Below the pieces are notes generated by a model, which had not been told where the DNA came from, did no database searches, and saw only the letters and a list, made by a program, of their open reading frames with translations. Both the position numbers and the translations under genes were made by a program. DNA of 64,000 nt, taken from positions 310,001 to 374,000 of the forward strand of contig NZ_VLLI01000005.1 of assembly GCF_007830615.1 (NCBI RefSeq), written 5' to 3'. The DNA comes from Mucilaginibacter frigoritolerans (GTDB taxonomy: Bacteria; Bacteroidota; Bacteroidia; Sphingobacteriales; Sphingobacteriaceae). Below are positions 8,817 to 16,754 of this stretch, piece by piece; position 1 is the stretch's first letter, and every line of letters starts with the position of its first letter.

Positions 8817-9854
8817 ATGAAAGATTTTAAGGTAAAAAAGGTTGAAAAGTCGCTTGAAAAGGAACTTCAACACAAAATTGATTATAAAACGAAACCACTT
8901 GGTTCACTTGGAAAGTTGGAAGATATTGCATTGCAAATTGGGCTCATTCAGGAAACATTGAGTCCGAAGATCAAGTCCCCCACGGTGTTGGTTTTTGCCG
9001 GCGACCATGGAATTGCCAACGATGGTGTTAGCCCCTATCCGCAGGAAGTAACTTACCAAATGGTGATGAACTTTTTAAACGAGGGTGCAGGTATTAATGT
9101 ATTTGCAAGGCAAAACGGCCTTGTTGTAAAAGTTGTGGATGCAGGAGTTAATTATGATTTCGGCAGCCTGGGCAAATTGCTTCATTACAAAGTAAACAAA
9201 GGAACCCGCAGCTTTTTGAATAATACTGCCATGGAGCGCATAGAACTAAGCGAGTGCTTTATAAAAGGTTCGGCCATTGTGAATGATCTTTTTGAGAAAG
9301 GCTGTAACTGTATTGCTTTTGGCGAGATGGGAATTGGTAACACTTCATCGGCTGCTATGCTGATGCATTACTTTACTGAAACCGATTTACATGACTGTGT
9401 TGGCCGAGGTACAGGCTTAGATAATAAAGGACTAAAAAAGAAAATCGGGGTATTAGAAGCCGCCGTTGAATTTCATGGAGAACTCGAAGATTGGGAAAAG
9501 ATCATGATGGCTTTTTCGGGTTTTGAAATTGCTATGATGACGGGAGCCATGTTGCAGGCCGCTGAAAATAAAATGGTTATTTTACTGGATGGCTTTATTG
9601 CCACTACCGCTTATCTGGCAGCTTATAAACTATACCCGGAAATAAAGAATTATGTAATTGCCTGCCATTTATCGGATGAAAAAGGTCATAAACTATTACT
9701 GGAATATCTGGGAGTATCACCCTTGTTGAGCTTGGGTATGCGGCTTGGTGAAGGTACAGGAACCGCCATTGCTTTTCCAATAGTAAATGCATCTGTTAAT
9801 TTTTTGAATGAAATGGCCAGCTTTGAGTCTGCTGGTGTAAGTAATAAGGAATAA
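8817..9854 (+). CDS. cobT: Nicotinate-nucleotide--dimethylbenzimidazole phosphoribosyltransferase
   Basis: CobT transfers phosphoribose from nicotinate mononucleotide to 5,6-dimethylbenzimidazole, giving alpha-ribazole phosphate for the lower ligand of cobalamin. The protein has 345 residues, usual for the family. It shows KTKPLGSLGKLE near the N-terminus, VFAGDHGIANDGVSPYPQEV, FGEMGIGNTSSAAM, GRGTGLD and the C-terminal LGEGTGTAIAF carrying the catalytic glutamate. It opens a tight operon with cobS and cobC (1-base stop/start overlaps). bluB, which makes its base substrate, is in the converging operon. Confidence 0.96.
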   Translation: MKDFKVKKVEKSLEKELQHKIDYKTKPLGSLGKLEDIALQIGLIQETLSPKIKSPTVLVFAGDHGIANDGVSPYPQEVTYQMVMNFLNEGAGINVFARQNGLVVKVVDAGVNYDFGSLGKLLHYKVNKGTRSFLNNTAMERIELSECFIKGSAIVNDLFEKGCNCIAFGEMGIGNTSSAAMLMHYFTETDLHDCVGRGTGLDNKGLKKKIGVLEAAVEFHGELEDWEKIMMAFSGFEIAMMTGAMLQAAENKMVILLDGFIATTAYLAAYKLYPEIKNYVIACHLSDEKGHKLLLEYLGVSPLLSLGMRLGEGTGTAIAFPIVNASVNFLNEMASFESAGVSNKE

Positions 9855-10618
9855 TGAAAAAAGAGGTCCGTATTTTTTTTACCGCATTAATGTTTTTCAC
9901 TCGGATCCCCTGTCCTAAATGGGTTGATCATTCCGAAGAATATCTGAATAAATCATCCCGGTATTTTCCGATGGTTGGTATTTTGGTTGGATCGATAAGT
10001 GCTTTGTTTTTTTATGGGTTTCAATTCATTCTCCCTAAAGAAATTGCCCTTTTATTAAGTATGGCTGCCTCGATATTAACCACCGGCGCTTTCCATGAGG
10101 ATGGCTTTGCCGATGTATGCGATGGTTTTGGCGGCGGCTGGACTAAAGAGAAGATTTTACTGATTATGAAAGACTCGCGCCTGGGTACTTATGGCGTAAT
10201 CGGCATTGGCTTAATGCTGTTATTAAAATGGACGAGCCTGAATTATCTGCCAACAGAAACTATTGTTATAACTTTAATAGCAGGGCATGCGATCAGTCGG
10301 TTAAATGCCGTTTCACTAATCTTTACAGATGAATACGCTCGCGAAGATGATACCAGCAAAACCAAACCACTTGCTACCAAAATGAGCACGGGTGGATTAG
10401 CATTTGCCATTATTACCGGATTGCTTCCTTTGTTATTATTTGCCACTGTTTATGTTTGGATTACTTTAGTTCCGTTGTTGCTGGTGCGCTGGTATTTTTC
10501 AGGATATTTTAAAAAGTGGATAGGTGGTTATACAGGCGATTGCCTGGGAGCTGTCCAACAAGTGTCAGAAGTAGTGTTTTATCTTTCCTTACTGGTTATA
10601 TTTAAATACGCTAACTAA
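9854..10618 (+). CDS. cobS: Adenosylcobinamide-GDP ribazoletransferase (cobalamin synthase)
   Basis: CobS is an integral membrane enzyme of 254 residues that joins AdoCbi-GDP to alpha-ribazole(-phosphate), the last nucleotide-loop assembly step. The signature FHEDGFADVCDGFGGGW lies near residue 80, followed by ILLIMKDSRLGTYGVIG. Several hydrophobic helices make up the remainder, ending in GDCLGAVQQVSEV. The ATG shares its A with the cobT stop, and its own stop shares an A with the cobC start, so translation is coupled. Confidence 0.95.
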   Translation: MKKEVRIFFTALMFFTRIPCPKWVDHSEEYLNKSSRYFPMVGILVGSISALFFYGFQFILPKEIALLLSMAASILTTGAFHEDGFADVCDGFGGGWTKEKILLIMKDSRLGTYGVIGIGLMLLLKWTSLNYLPTETIVITLIAGHAISRLNAVSLIFTDEYAREDDTSKTKPLATKMSTGGLAFAIITGLLPLLLFATVYVWITLVPLLLVRWYFSGYFKKWIGGYTGDCLGAVQQVSEVVFYLSLLVIFKYAN

Positions 10619-11229
10619 TGGAAATTTATCTAATCAGGCATACTGCCGTGCATAACCCCGGCAAACTTTGTTATGGACAATCAGACATAGCCCTAAAAGC
10701 TGACTGGCAGACGGCATTTAATACATTGAAAGAAACCTTAGGCGACAAAACAGACGGTGCCGTATTTTACTCGAGTCCTTTTGAACGTTGTACTCAACTA
10801 GCCCAGTTTTTGTCGGACGACAACTATCAAGTTGATCCGAAACTTTCCGAAATGCATTTTGGCGATTGGGAGCAAAAAGCCTGGACCGAAATTGATGAGG
10901 CTGTTTTAAATTTATGGATGGCCGATTATGTAAACTTCCGAGTTCCGGGAGGCGAAAACTTTAATAATCTGTATGATCGCTGTGCTCAATTTTGGGATGA
11001 TTTGTTATTACAAACGCAACCCAAAAGTTACATCCTGAGTCATGCAGGTGTTATCCGGTCGTTGCTTGCTTATGTTTTAAAAATTCCGCTCGACAAAGTT
11101 TTTCAACTGGATATCGACTATGGCACCATTACAAAAATTACCACAAGCGGCAAAGATGACCAATATCAAAAAGTGAATTATATCAATTATCAGGCAACAG
11201 ATCACAATACCAAAAACCAGATATTGTAG
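10618..11229 (+). CDS. cobC: Alpha-ribazole phosphatase-like histidine phosphatase
   Basis: This is a histidine-phosphatase-superfamily protein of 203 residues with the phosphohistidine motif LIRHTA (His8), the second active-site histidine in LSHAGVIRS, and FGDWEQKAW. In cobTSC operons this protein removes the phosphate from alpha-ribazole-5'-phosphate or from adenosylcobalamin phosphate; the assignment rests partly on this context. Its 3' end overlaps the convergent Dph6-like gene by 47 bases. Confidence 0.88.
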   Translation: MEIYLIRHTAVHNPGKLCYGQSDIALKADWQTAFNTLKETLGDKTDGAVFYSSPFERCTQLAQFLSDDNYQVDPKLSEMHFGDWEQKAWTEIDEAVLNLWMADYVNFRVPGGENFNNLYDRCAQFWDDLLLQTQPKSYILSHAGVIRSLLAYVLKIPLDKVFQLDIDYGTITKITTSGKDDQYQKVNYINYQATDHNTKNQIL

Positions 11230-11914
11230 TAACCGGGTTGGATGAAAAGCAGGTGTCGTCTGTATTTTTCGGTGCGGCATATTGCTTAAATACCTTTTCA
11301 CCTGTTTTATAATTTATTGGAGTTTTGAATATCGGTCCCTTAAAAACGAAGGTATGAAACTCTCCATTTTCGCCACAAACATCCACATCAACGGGTAGTT
11401 CACTAATCAGTTCGGGACTAATTTCCCGGCCAACAAAGTTTTCCAATCGGGCCTGTGTGCAGGCTATCACGGTTCCAAAACCTAATGTTAGAAATTCATT
11501 GATCAGTTCATGCGAGTCGCGTTTCCAGAGCGGGTAAATACCCGTCATGCCAATTTCTGCAAGTCTTTCATCACGATACTTTTTAAGGTCTTCCAAAAAA
11601 ATATCGCCAAAAATAGAATGTGTAATCCCTTCTCCTTTTAATTTTTGCAGATGATGGCTCATAGTATCATCATATTCTTTCATTCCCGGCATTTCAGGCA
11701 GTCTGATCTCGTATAATGGAACACCGATACTTTCAGCCTGCATAACCAATAACTCTTCCCTTACCCCATGCATAGAAATACGATTAAGGGCATCATTAAC
11801 CGTGGTAACCAAATATTTGATTTCGATATCAGGATTCTGCAAACAATGATATAGTGCAAGCGCACTATCTTTTCCACCGCTCCAGTTAAATATGCATTGT
11901 AGTTTTTGAGGCAT
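11183..11914 (-). CDS. Dph6-like adenine nucleotide alpha-hydrolase (PP-loop ATPase)
   Basis: This is a 243-residue PP-loop ATP pyrophosphatase with SGGKDS at residues 12-17 and the ATP-binding core YLVTTVNDAL...RISMHGV. The family (MJ0570/diphthine-ammonia ligase-like) amidates diphthine in eukaryotes and archaea. Bacteria lack diphthamide, so that activity cannot be its role here. It is the last gene of the riboswitch-led minus-strand B12 row, 23 bases after bluB, and overlaps cobC tail to tail. The context suggests an adenylation or amidation connected with corrinoids, which is inference. Confidence 0.8.
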   Translation of the reverse strand: MPQKLQCIFNWSGGKDSALALYHCLQNPDIEIKYLVTTVNDALNRISMHGVREELLVMQAESIGVPLYEIRLPEMPGMKEYDDTMSHHLQKLKGEGITHSIFGDIFLEDLKKYRDERLAEIGMTGIYPLWKRDSHELINEFLTLGFGTVIACTQARLENFVGREISPELISELPVDVDVCGENGEFHTFVFKGPIFKTPINYKTGEKVFKQYAAPKNTDDTCFSSNPVTTISGFWYCDLLPDN

Positions 11915-11937
11915 GATGATGTATTGGTATTACTGTT

Positions 11938-12591
11938 TTAATAGGTTTCGTTAAAAATTAGTTCTGAAAGCTTTTTGCGGTTTTCCCATTTTAGAAGTTC
12001 TAATTCGGGTTGTTGTAAAAAGCCATTGGTATATCCGAGACAGAAATAGCCTATCAGTTTATTGTCTTTAGGTGCTTTCAGTATCTGCTTAACCTTTTCC
12101 GGGTCAATAATACTTACCCAGCCCATGCCAATATTAAGTGCACGGGCCATTAACCACATGTTCTGTATGGCGCAGACTACGCTGTACATACCCACTTCGG
12201 CCATGGATGTTTGTCCAAGTATGGGTTTGTCGGAACCTGCATAAAAGATGGCGATATTTAACGGAGCTTCAAAGATACCCTCCAGCTTTAGACGATTATA
12301 TTCTTGTTGTTTTTCATCTTTGAAAAGTTTAGAAGCCTTTTCGTTTTCCGTGTTGAATGTAGATTTTACCTGTTCTTTTATCTCTTTACTTTTTATGATT
12401 ACAAATTGCCAGGGCTGTGAAAAACCAACCGAAGGTGCATTTACCGCTGCCTCCAATATCTGACTGATCTTTTCTTCTTCGATAGTTTCATCGGTAAAAC
12501 GGTTTCCTCTTACATCCCTCCTGTTCGTAATTATTTCAAGCAATAAATCCGCTTCGTGCTGCAGAAACAATCGTTCATTAAGATCTTCCAT
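11938..12591 (-). CDS. bluB: 5,6-dimethylbenzimidazole synthase
   Basis: BluB is a nitroreductase-fold flavoprotein that fragments reduced FMN with O2 to give 5,6-dimethylbenzimidazole, the lower ligand used by CobT. The 217-residue protein carries RRDVR at 24-28, APSVGFSQPWQFVII around 52-66, and the VCAIQNMWLMARALNIGMGWVS helix. These distinguish BluB from ordinary nitroreductases. It lies 4 bases after the sirtuin stop and 23 bases before the Dph6-like gene. Its presence implies aerobic lower-ligand synthesis by this organism. Confidence 0.93.
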   Translation of the reverse strand: MEDLNERLFLQHEADLLLEIITNRRDVRGNRFTDETIEEEKISQILEAAVNAPSVGFSQPWQFVIIKSKEIKEQVKSTFNTENEKASKLFKDEKQQEYNRLKLEGIFEAPLNIAIFYAGSDKPILGQTSMAEVGMYSVVCAIQNMWLMARALNIGMGWVSIIDPEKVKQILKAPKDNKLIGYFCLGYTNGFLQQPELELLKWENRKKLSELIFNETY

Positions 12592-12595
12592 TTAA

Positions 12596-13282
12596 TTAGG
12601 CATTTAATAATTCGTCAACCAGTTTGGGAACTCCAATAGTTGCTTTTTCTTCTATTTTAACCACGCCAGTTAAGTTATAAACGGTTGGTATTTTAGGATC
12701 GATGATGTATTTAACAATGTCAGTATCGACATAACCGATTAGGCCTGCCGCAGGATACACCGCTAGTGATGAACCTATTAATACAAAAATATCCGCTTCT
12801 CGGCAAATGTTCATGGCGGGTACAATCATAGGTACATCTTCGCCGAACCAAACTACGTGCGGACGCAATGGTGAACCAAATTCGCATTTCTCATTCATGC
12901 CGATCTCCCACCCGTCTATCGGGTAGGTAAGGGTTGCTTTTTTGCTTGATTGCGACCGTGTAATAACCCCGTGCAGATGGACTACATTGCTTGACCCGGC
13001 ACGCTCATGCAGGTCGTCAATATTTTGGGTAATGATGGTAACCTTGTATTTTTCTTCTAACTTGGCCAAAGCAAGATGGGCTGCGTTTGGTTGCGCTTCC
13101 AATACTGATTTTCTTCTTTCATTATAGAACTGTTGTACTAAGACGGGATTGCGATGCCAGGCTTCAGGCGTTGCAACATCCTCAATATCATAACCTTCCC
13201 ATAAGCCATCGCTATCGCGAAAGGTTTTTAGGCCACTTTCGGCGCTTATGCCGGCACCAGTAAGAATAACTACGTGTTTCAT
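12596..13282 (-). CDS. cobB: Sir2-family NAD-dependent protein deacylase
   Basis: This is a class III sirtuin of 228 residues. The NAD motifs are GAGISAESGLKTFR (9-22) and TQNIDDLHERAG (85-96), and the catalytic histidine is His104 (HLHG). Tyr53 and Arg56 in FYNERR match the pair that favours succinyl/malonyl-lysine. The zinc module is degenerate: between 105 and 140 only Cys133 remains of the usual four cysteines. It overlaps cobU by one base and sits within the B12 row; the historic cobB name comes from a B12 side activity in Salmonella. Whether it acts on corrinoid enzymes is unknown. Confidence 0.88.
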   Translation of the reverse strand: MKHVVILTGAGISAESGLKTFRDSDGLWEGYDIEDVATPEAWHRNPVLVQQFYNERRKSVLEAQPNAAHLALAKLEEKYKVTIITQNIDDLHERAGSSNVVHLHGVITRSQSSKKATLTYPIDGWEIGMNEKCEFGSPLRPHVVWFGEDVPMIVPAMNICREADIFVLIGSSLAVYPAAGLIGYVDTDIVKYIIDPKIPTVYNLTGVVKIEEKATIGVPKLVDELLNA

Positions 13283-13785
13283 TACTTTAAGTCTAATGGT
13301 AGCCCTGATACCATAAAAATAGCTTTATCTGCCTTTGCGGCAATATGTTGGTTAATCCAGCCTTGCAAATCCGCAAACTTCCGACCTATTTCGGTATCGG
13401 CGTGCATTCCCATACCAATTTCGTTAGAAATAATGATCCAGGTGGCATCAACTTCGGCAAATTGATCAAATTCCTCTTTAATTAAACTTAAAGTTTCATC
13501 CACATGGTATTTGGTATCCGAAAAAAAGTTGGTGAGCCATAAGGTAACACAGTCCAATACCACTACCCTACCTTTTAAGGCTAGTTTTGAAGGATTTTTT
13601 TCTTCCTCAATGTTTTCCCAGCGTTCATCTCTATCTTGTTGATGGCGTTTAATGCGGCTTTTAAAATCATCATCCCATTTTCGGGCGGTTGCAAGATAAA
13701 CAGGATTATCGCTTAAGCCTAAAGCCAGCTTTTGTGCATAGCTGCTTTTGCCAGACCGTGTGCCACCTGTAATATAATAGATCAT
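13282..13785 (-). CDS. cobU: Adenosylcobinamide kinase / adenosylcobinamide-phosphate guanylyltransferase
   Basis: CobU phosphorylates adenosylcobinamide and then transfers GMP to give AdoCbi-GDP, the substrate of CobS. It has 167 residues with an N-terminal P-loop GGTRSGKSS (7-15), the RHQQDRDERW region that holds the guanylylated histidine, VVLDCVTLWLTN (Walker-B-like) and IISNEIGMGMHAD. Its stop and the sirtuin start overlap by one base. A terminator-like hairpin separates it from the DUF6580 gene upstream, and no separate promoter is evident. Confidence 0.95.
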   Translation of the reverse strand: MIYYITGGTRSGKSSYAQKLALGLSDNPVYLATARKWDDDFKSRIKRHQQDRDERWENIEEEKNPSKLALKGRVVVLDCVTLWLTNFFSDTKYHVDETLSLIKEEFDQFAEVDATWIIISNEIGMGMHADTEIGRKFADLQGWINQHIAAKADKAIFMVSGLPLDLK

Positions 13786-13798
13786 AAAATTCAGCCTA

Positions 13799-13836
13799 TA
13801 AAAAAAGCGACCTGCCTGAAGACTGATCGCTTTTTA
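13799..13836 (-). terminator. Terminator-like hairpin inside the B12 operon
   Basis: On the minus strand AAAAAGCGA pairs with TCGCTTTTT around a 16-base loop, followed by additional T residues. It lies between the DUF6580 stop and the cobU start, so only part of the transcripts started at the btuB promoter may continue into cobU, the sirtuin, bluB and the Dph6-like gene. Confidence 0.7.
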
Positions 13837-13852
13837 TTGATTTTTTATATAA

Positions 13853-14431
13853 TTAAATAGCTAACTCTTTATTTAAACGCAGGAAAGTGAACTTTCTTTG
13901 AGCCAGTTCAAAGCCGCCAAATAGAATTGCGCTAAAAATAAGGGTAGCATAAAGCCCATTTAATTCAAAAGGAATTGCTGCGGCCAGTGATTCAAAGTAA
14001 CCATAAAAGCTCTTTGAATATAATGTTCCTTGTAACCAGGGATCAATATCGGTAACTAACCAGTGAATAACAATAGTAAGTACTGAGCCTGCTGCAACAT
14101 TTATAACAGTTACCTTTCTGATAAAGGTTCCTACCAGCACCATCAAGGCATAGGCTATATAAACCGGCAAAGCGCCGCTATAAAAGAGCATAAATTTGCC
14201 GAAATACATATAGTCCAGCGGTATATCACTTATAAATAAAATAACTAAAGGAACAAGAAATGCTTTCCATTTATCGGCAAAATAAGCTCCACCAAACATT
14301 GCAATTGCACCTACCGGAGTGAAATTGCTCCAGCCAGTAAGATGATTGAAATTGATTAATCTGGTAGCTGCGGCACAAATAATCATGAAGATTAATGCGC
14401 CATTTCTTAAGTTTATTTTTTTTAGTGACAT
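13853..14431 (-). CDS. DUF6580-family membrane protein, candidate corrinoid transport partner
   Basis: This is a 192-residue integral membrane protein with five to six predicted hydrophobic helices. It includes NFTPVGAIAMFGGAYFADKW near residue 37 and an ISDIPLDYMYFG loop. I recognise it as the DUF6580 type. Topology and size resemble ECF-transporter substrate-binding (S) components, but no energising subunits are nearby. It is the second gene of the riboswitch-controlled unit, directly after the B12 outer-membrane receptor. A role in moving corrinoids or a related compound across the inner membrane is therefore reasonable but unproven. Confidence 0.75.
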   Translation of the reverse strand: MSLKKINLRNGALIFMIICAAATRLINFNHLTGWSNFTPVGAIAMFGGAYFADKWKAFLVPLVILFISDIPLDYMYFGKFMLFYSGALPVYIAYALMVLVGTFIRKVTVINVAAGSVLTIVIHWLVTDIDPWLQGTLYSKSFYGYFESLAAAIPFELNGLYATLIFSAILFGGFELAQRKFTFLRLNKELAI

Positions 14432-14482
14432 AGCTAAATTTATGAGGTAAAAATACGGATTATACTTTCAAATAAACAATTC

Positions 14483-16402
14483 CTAATTGATCTGATATTT
14501 TACTCCGGCCATAAAATTAAACCTGGAGGTATTATATCCCAACCAATCGGTATATTTTTCATCAAGCAGGTTTTTTAAATCGGCAAATAGACTGATGTGT
14601 TTGTTTGCTTCAAATTGCAGATGCGCGTCAACCAGATTATAATGTTTTAAGGTTACATTGGAACCGGTTGTGAAATTCTCATCAGTCCTGTCACCAGTAT
14701 ACCTGTAATTTACACCAGCTGAAAAGTTGCTGATAAATTGATAATAGATATTAGCGCCATAAGTGTTTTTTGGTCTGCGGATAAGGTAATTGGTCACAAC
14801 TCCGTTTACATCAGTCAATGCTCCGGTTACATAAGCATAATAGGCTGATGCTGTAAAATCATTGTTTTTATACTTTAACTCAGATTCAAACCCTTTATTT
14901 TTTTGGAATGAACCATTTTCATATTTTCCGTAAGGAGGGTCATTCTCTTCAATAAAATAGATTACATTCTTTGTATTGTATTTATAAAAAACGGTATTGA
15001 ATGATAATGTGTTTTTAAGTATCTCCCAGTCAAAGCCAGCTTCATATGAAGTAGTTGTTTCTGGTTTTAGGTATGTGCCTCCATATTGGGAATATAATTG
15101 ATAAAGGGATGGAGATTTAAAAGCAGAAGCTGTGGTTGCAAATATTTTAAGCTGATCAAATAATAATACAGAAGGACTTACTGTATAATTATACTTACTA
15201 CCGTATTGGCTATCATGGTCATAGCCATTGCCTAATTCCATATGAAAAATTCCGGCTTTAAAGAATAGAGAAGCGTAAGCATTGAAAATATTATCTGTTG
15301 CTTGAGTTTTAGGTATTGTATCAAATGTGCTGAGTTGGTTGGTACTTCTATGTTTAAAATCAGCACCAGTTACAATACTAAAATACTTGCAAAATTCGTA
15401 ATTGAAAATAGCCTCTGCATCTGTAATATTTCCGGTGTTTTTTTGGTATGATGCAAAATCAAAATTGGTTGGGCCCGCTAGGTCATTATAGTTGTTCTTA
15501 ACATCAGTTTCGCTAATGTTGATTTTCAGGTCACCTTTATGAATTTTTAAATCGGCACCTAAACCGCCAAATAGGAATGTATTGGCATAGGTATAGTTCT
15601 GGTCGTCAGTAAAAGCTTCCTGGGGTAAATGCCCTGTATTATAGCTGCCTTGAAAATTTCCATTTATTACCAAATTGTCGGATACCTTTTGATTCAGATT
15701 TACGCTTGCTGAACGCTGATGAAAATCATCATTCCTAAACCCACCTTTACCAGTAGTATCTGTAGCTGCTGGAAAACCATGCGAATCGGTATTCGATAAA
15801 TTGATAGCAACTCCGGTGTTTTTTATATTTCCGTTAATACCTGCCGACTCTTTAAAGGTGTCATAAGAGCCGCCACTAAGCTGAACGTTGCTTTTTAAGC
15901 CTTGCCCTTTAGCGTGTTTGGTAATAATGTTGATTACACCAGCAACAGCGTCCGATCCATATAATGTAGAGCCACTGCCTTTTAATATTTCGATGTGATC
16001 TATCTGGTCGAGTGGAAAAGCATTAAGATCATAACTGCCATCAATTGTCGATGGATTATTTACCGGAAAACCATCAATAAGGATCAATGTATTACCGGTT
16101 GTAGCCCCGCGCATATAAACATCGGAGCTAATTCCAGGAGCATTATTGGCACCTGAAAAAACAATACCCGGAACGGTGTTTAATAATTGAGGCAGCGTTT
16201 TACCTTGTGCGTGTTTGATGTCATCTGCTGTAATTACACTAACTACACGGCCAATTTCTGATTGCTTTTGTGGCGAACGTGTAGCTGTTACTACTACATC
16301 ATTAAGTACTTTAGTAGTGTCTTGTGCGTGTGCTGCTGTATTAAGCAACACCAGTTGGACAAGCCCCAGGCCTGTAGCAACTAAAACATAATTTTTTTTC
16401 AT
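14483..16402 (-). CDS. btuB: TonB-dependent vitamin B12 receptor
   Basis: This is an outer-membrane, TonB-dependent corrinoid importer of 639 residues from ATG 16402 (MKKNYVLVA). A longer in-frame reading to 16465 would put extra residues before the signal peptide. After a signal ending TAAHAQ come a TonB box-like DVVVTATR, a plug domain (about 50-160, with LPQLLNTVPGI and DVYMRGATTGNTLILIDG), and a 22-strand-type barrel ending in NFMAGVKYQIN. Regulation is clear: promoter and cobalamin riboswitch lie directly upstream, so synthesis should fall when cobalamin is abundant. The B12 assignment relies on similarity to BtuB plus this context. Confidence 0.93.
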   Translation of the reverse strand: MKKNYVLVATGLGLVQLVLLNTAAHAQDTTKVLNDVVVTATRSPQKQSEIGRVVSVITADDIKHAQGKTLPQLLNTVPGIVFSGANNAPGISSDVYMRGATTGNTLILIDGFPVNNPSTIDGSYDLNAFPLDQIDHIEILKGSGSTLYGSDAVAGVINIITKHAKGQGLKSNVQLSGGSYDTFKESAGINGNIKNTGVAINLSNTDSHGFPAATDTTGKGGFRNDDFHQRSASVNLNQKVSDNLVINGNFQGSYNTGHLPQEAFTDDQNYTYANTFLFGGLGADLKIHKGDLKINISETDVKNNYNDLAGPTNFDFASYQKNTGNITDAEAIFNYEFCKYFSIVTGADFKHRSTNQLSTFDTIPKTQATDNIFNAYASLFFKAGIFHMELGNGYDHDSQYGSKYNYTVSPSVLLFDQLKIFATTASAFKSPSLYQLYSQYGGTYLKPETTTSYEAGFDWEILKNTLSFNTVFYKYNTKNVIYFIEENDPPYGKYENGSFQKNKGFESELKYKNNDFTASAYYAYVTGALTDVNGVVTNYLIRRPKNTYGANIYYQFISNFSAGVNYRYTGDRTDENFTTGSNVTLKHYNLVDAHLQFEANKHISLFADLKNLLDEKYTDWLGYNTSRFNFMAGVKYQIN

Positions 16403-16517
16403 GTTGTTGTGAGTTTTAACCCACAGCATACAGAAATGAACAGAATGGAAACAAACAACCAACAAAGAAGAGTTTCACATCCAAGCCTCAATCCCCGAAA
16501 GCTATGAATAATATAGT

Positions 16518-16697
16518 GCTGAGGCAGGTCTTCTGACTTACTCCCCGTTTGCCCGGTCTTCCCATTCCGTTTTAGCGGAACAGTGACTAATTGATTGGAC
16601 AACAGTTTATGGAGCTTACAGCTGCGGGACAGTAACGGAATTACACCGTATTCCCTTTTAATTTCTTATGGTATTATCCTTAAGAAAACCTAAAGCG
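16518..16697 (-). ncRNA. Cobalamin riboswitch upstream of btuB
   Basis: Read on the minus strand, the RNA contains the conserved core GGGAATACGGTG, AATTCCG, ACTGTCCCGCAGCTGTAA, and the B12 box AGTCAGAAGACCTGCCT (16522-16538). These are the invariant segments of AdoCbl/MeCbl-binding riboswitches. It begins a few bases after the predicted start of transcription and ends about 115 bases before the btuB ATG, leaving space for an expression platform. It should repress btuB and the following genes when cobalamin binds. Confidence 0.96.
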
Positions 16698-16700
16698 ATG

Positions 16701-16731
16701 CAAAAGTAAGATAAGAATTAACAAACACAAA
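16701..16731 (-). promoter_or_regulatory. Promoter of the btuB operon (TTTG-N19-TACTTTTG)
   Basis: On the minus strand a TTTG at 16731-16728, a 19-base spacer and TACTTTTG at 16708-16701 match the Bacteroidota consensus TTG-N17-23-TAnnTTTG. The position places the transcript start at the 5' edge of the riboswitch. Confidence 0.75.
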
Positions 16732-16754
16732 CTATCATTCGTATATTTAATTTG

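Noticed and set aside
14483..16731. Start of btuB at 16465
   Set aside because: The longer frame would precede the signal peptide with 21 unrelated residues and run into the leader; ATG 16402 gives a standard signal sequence.
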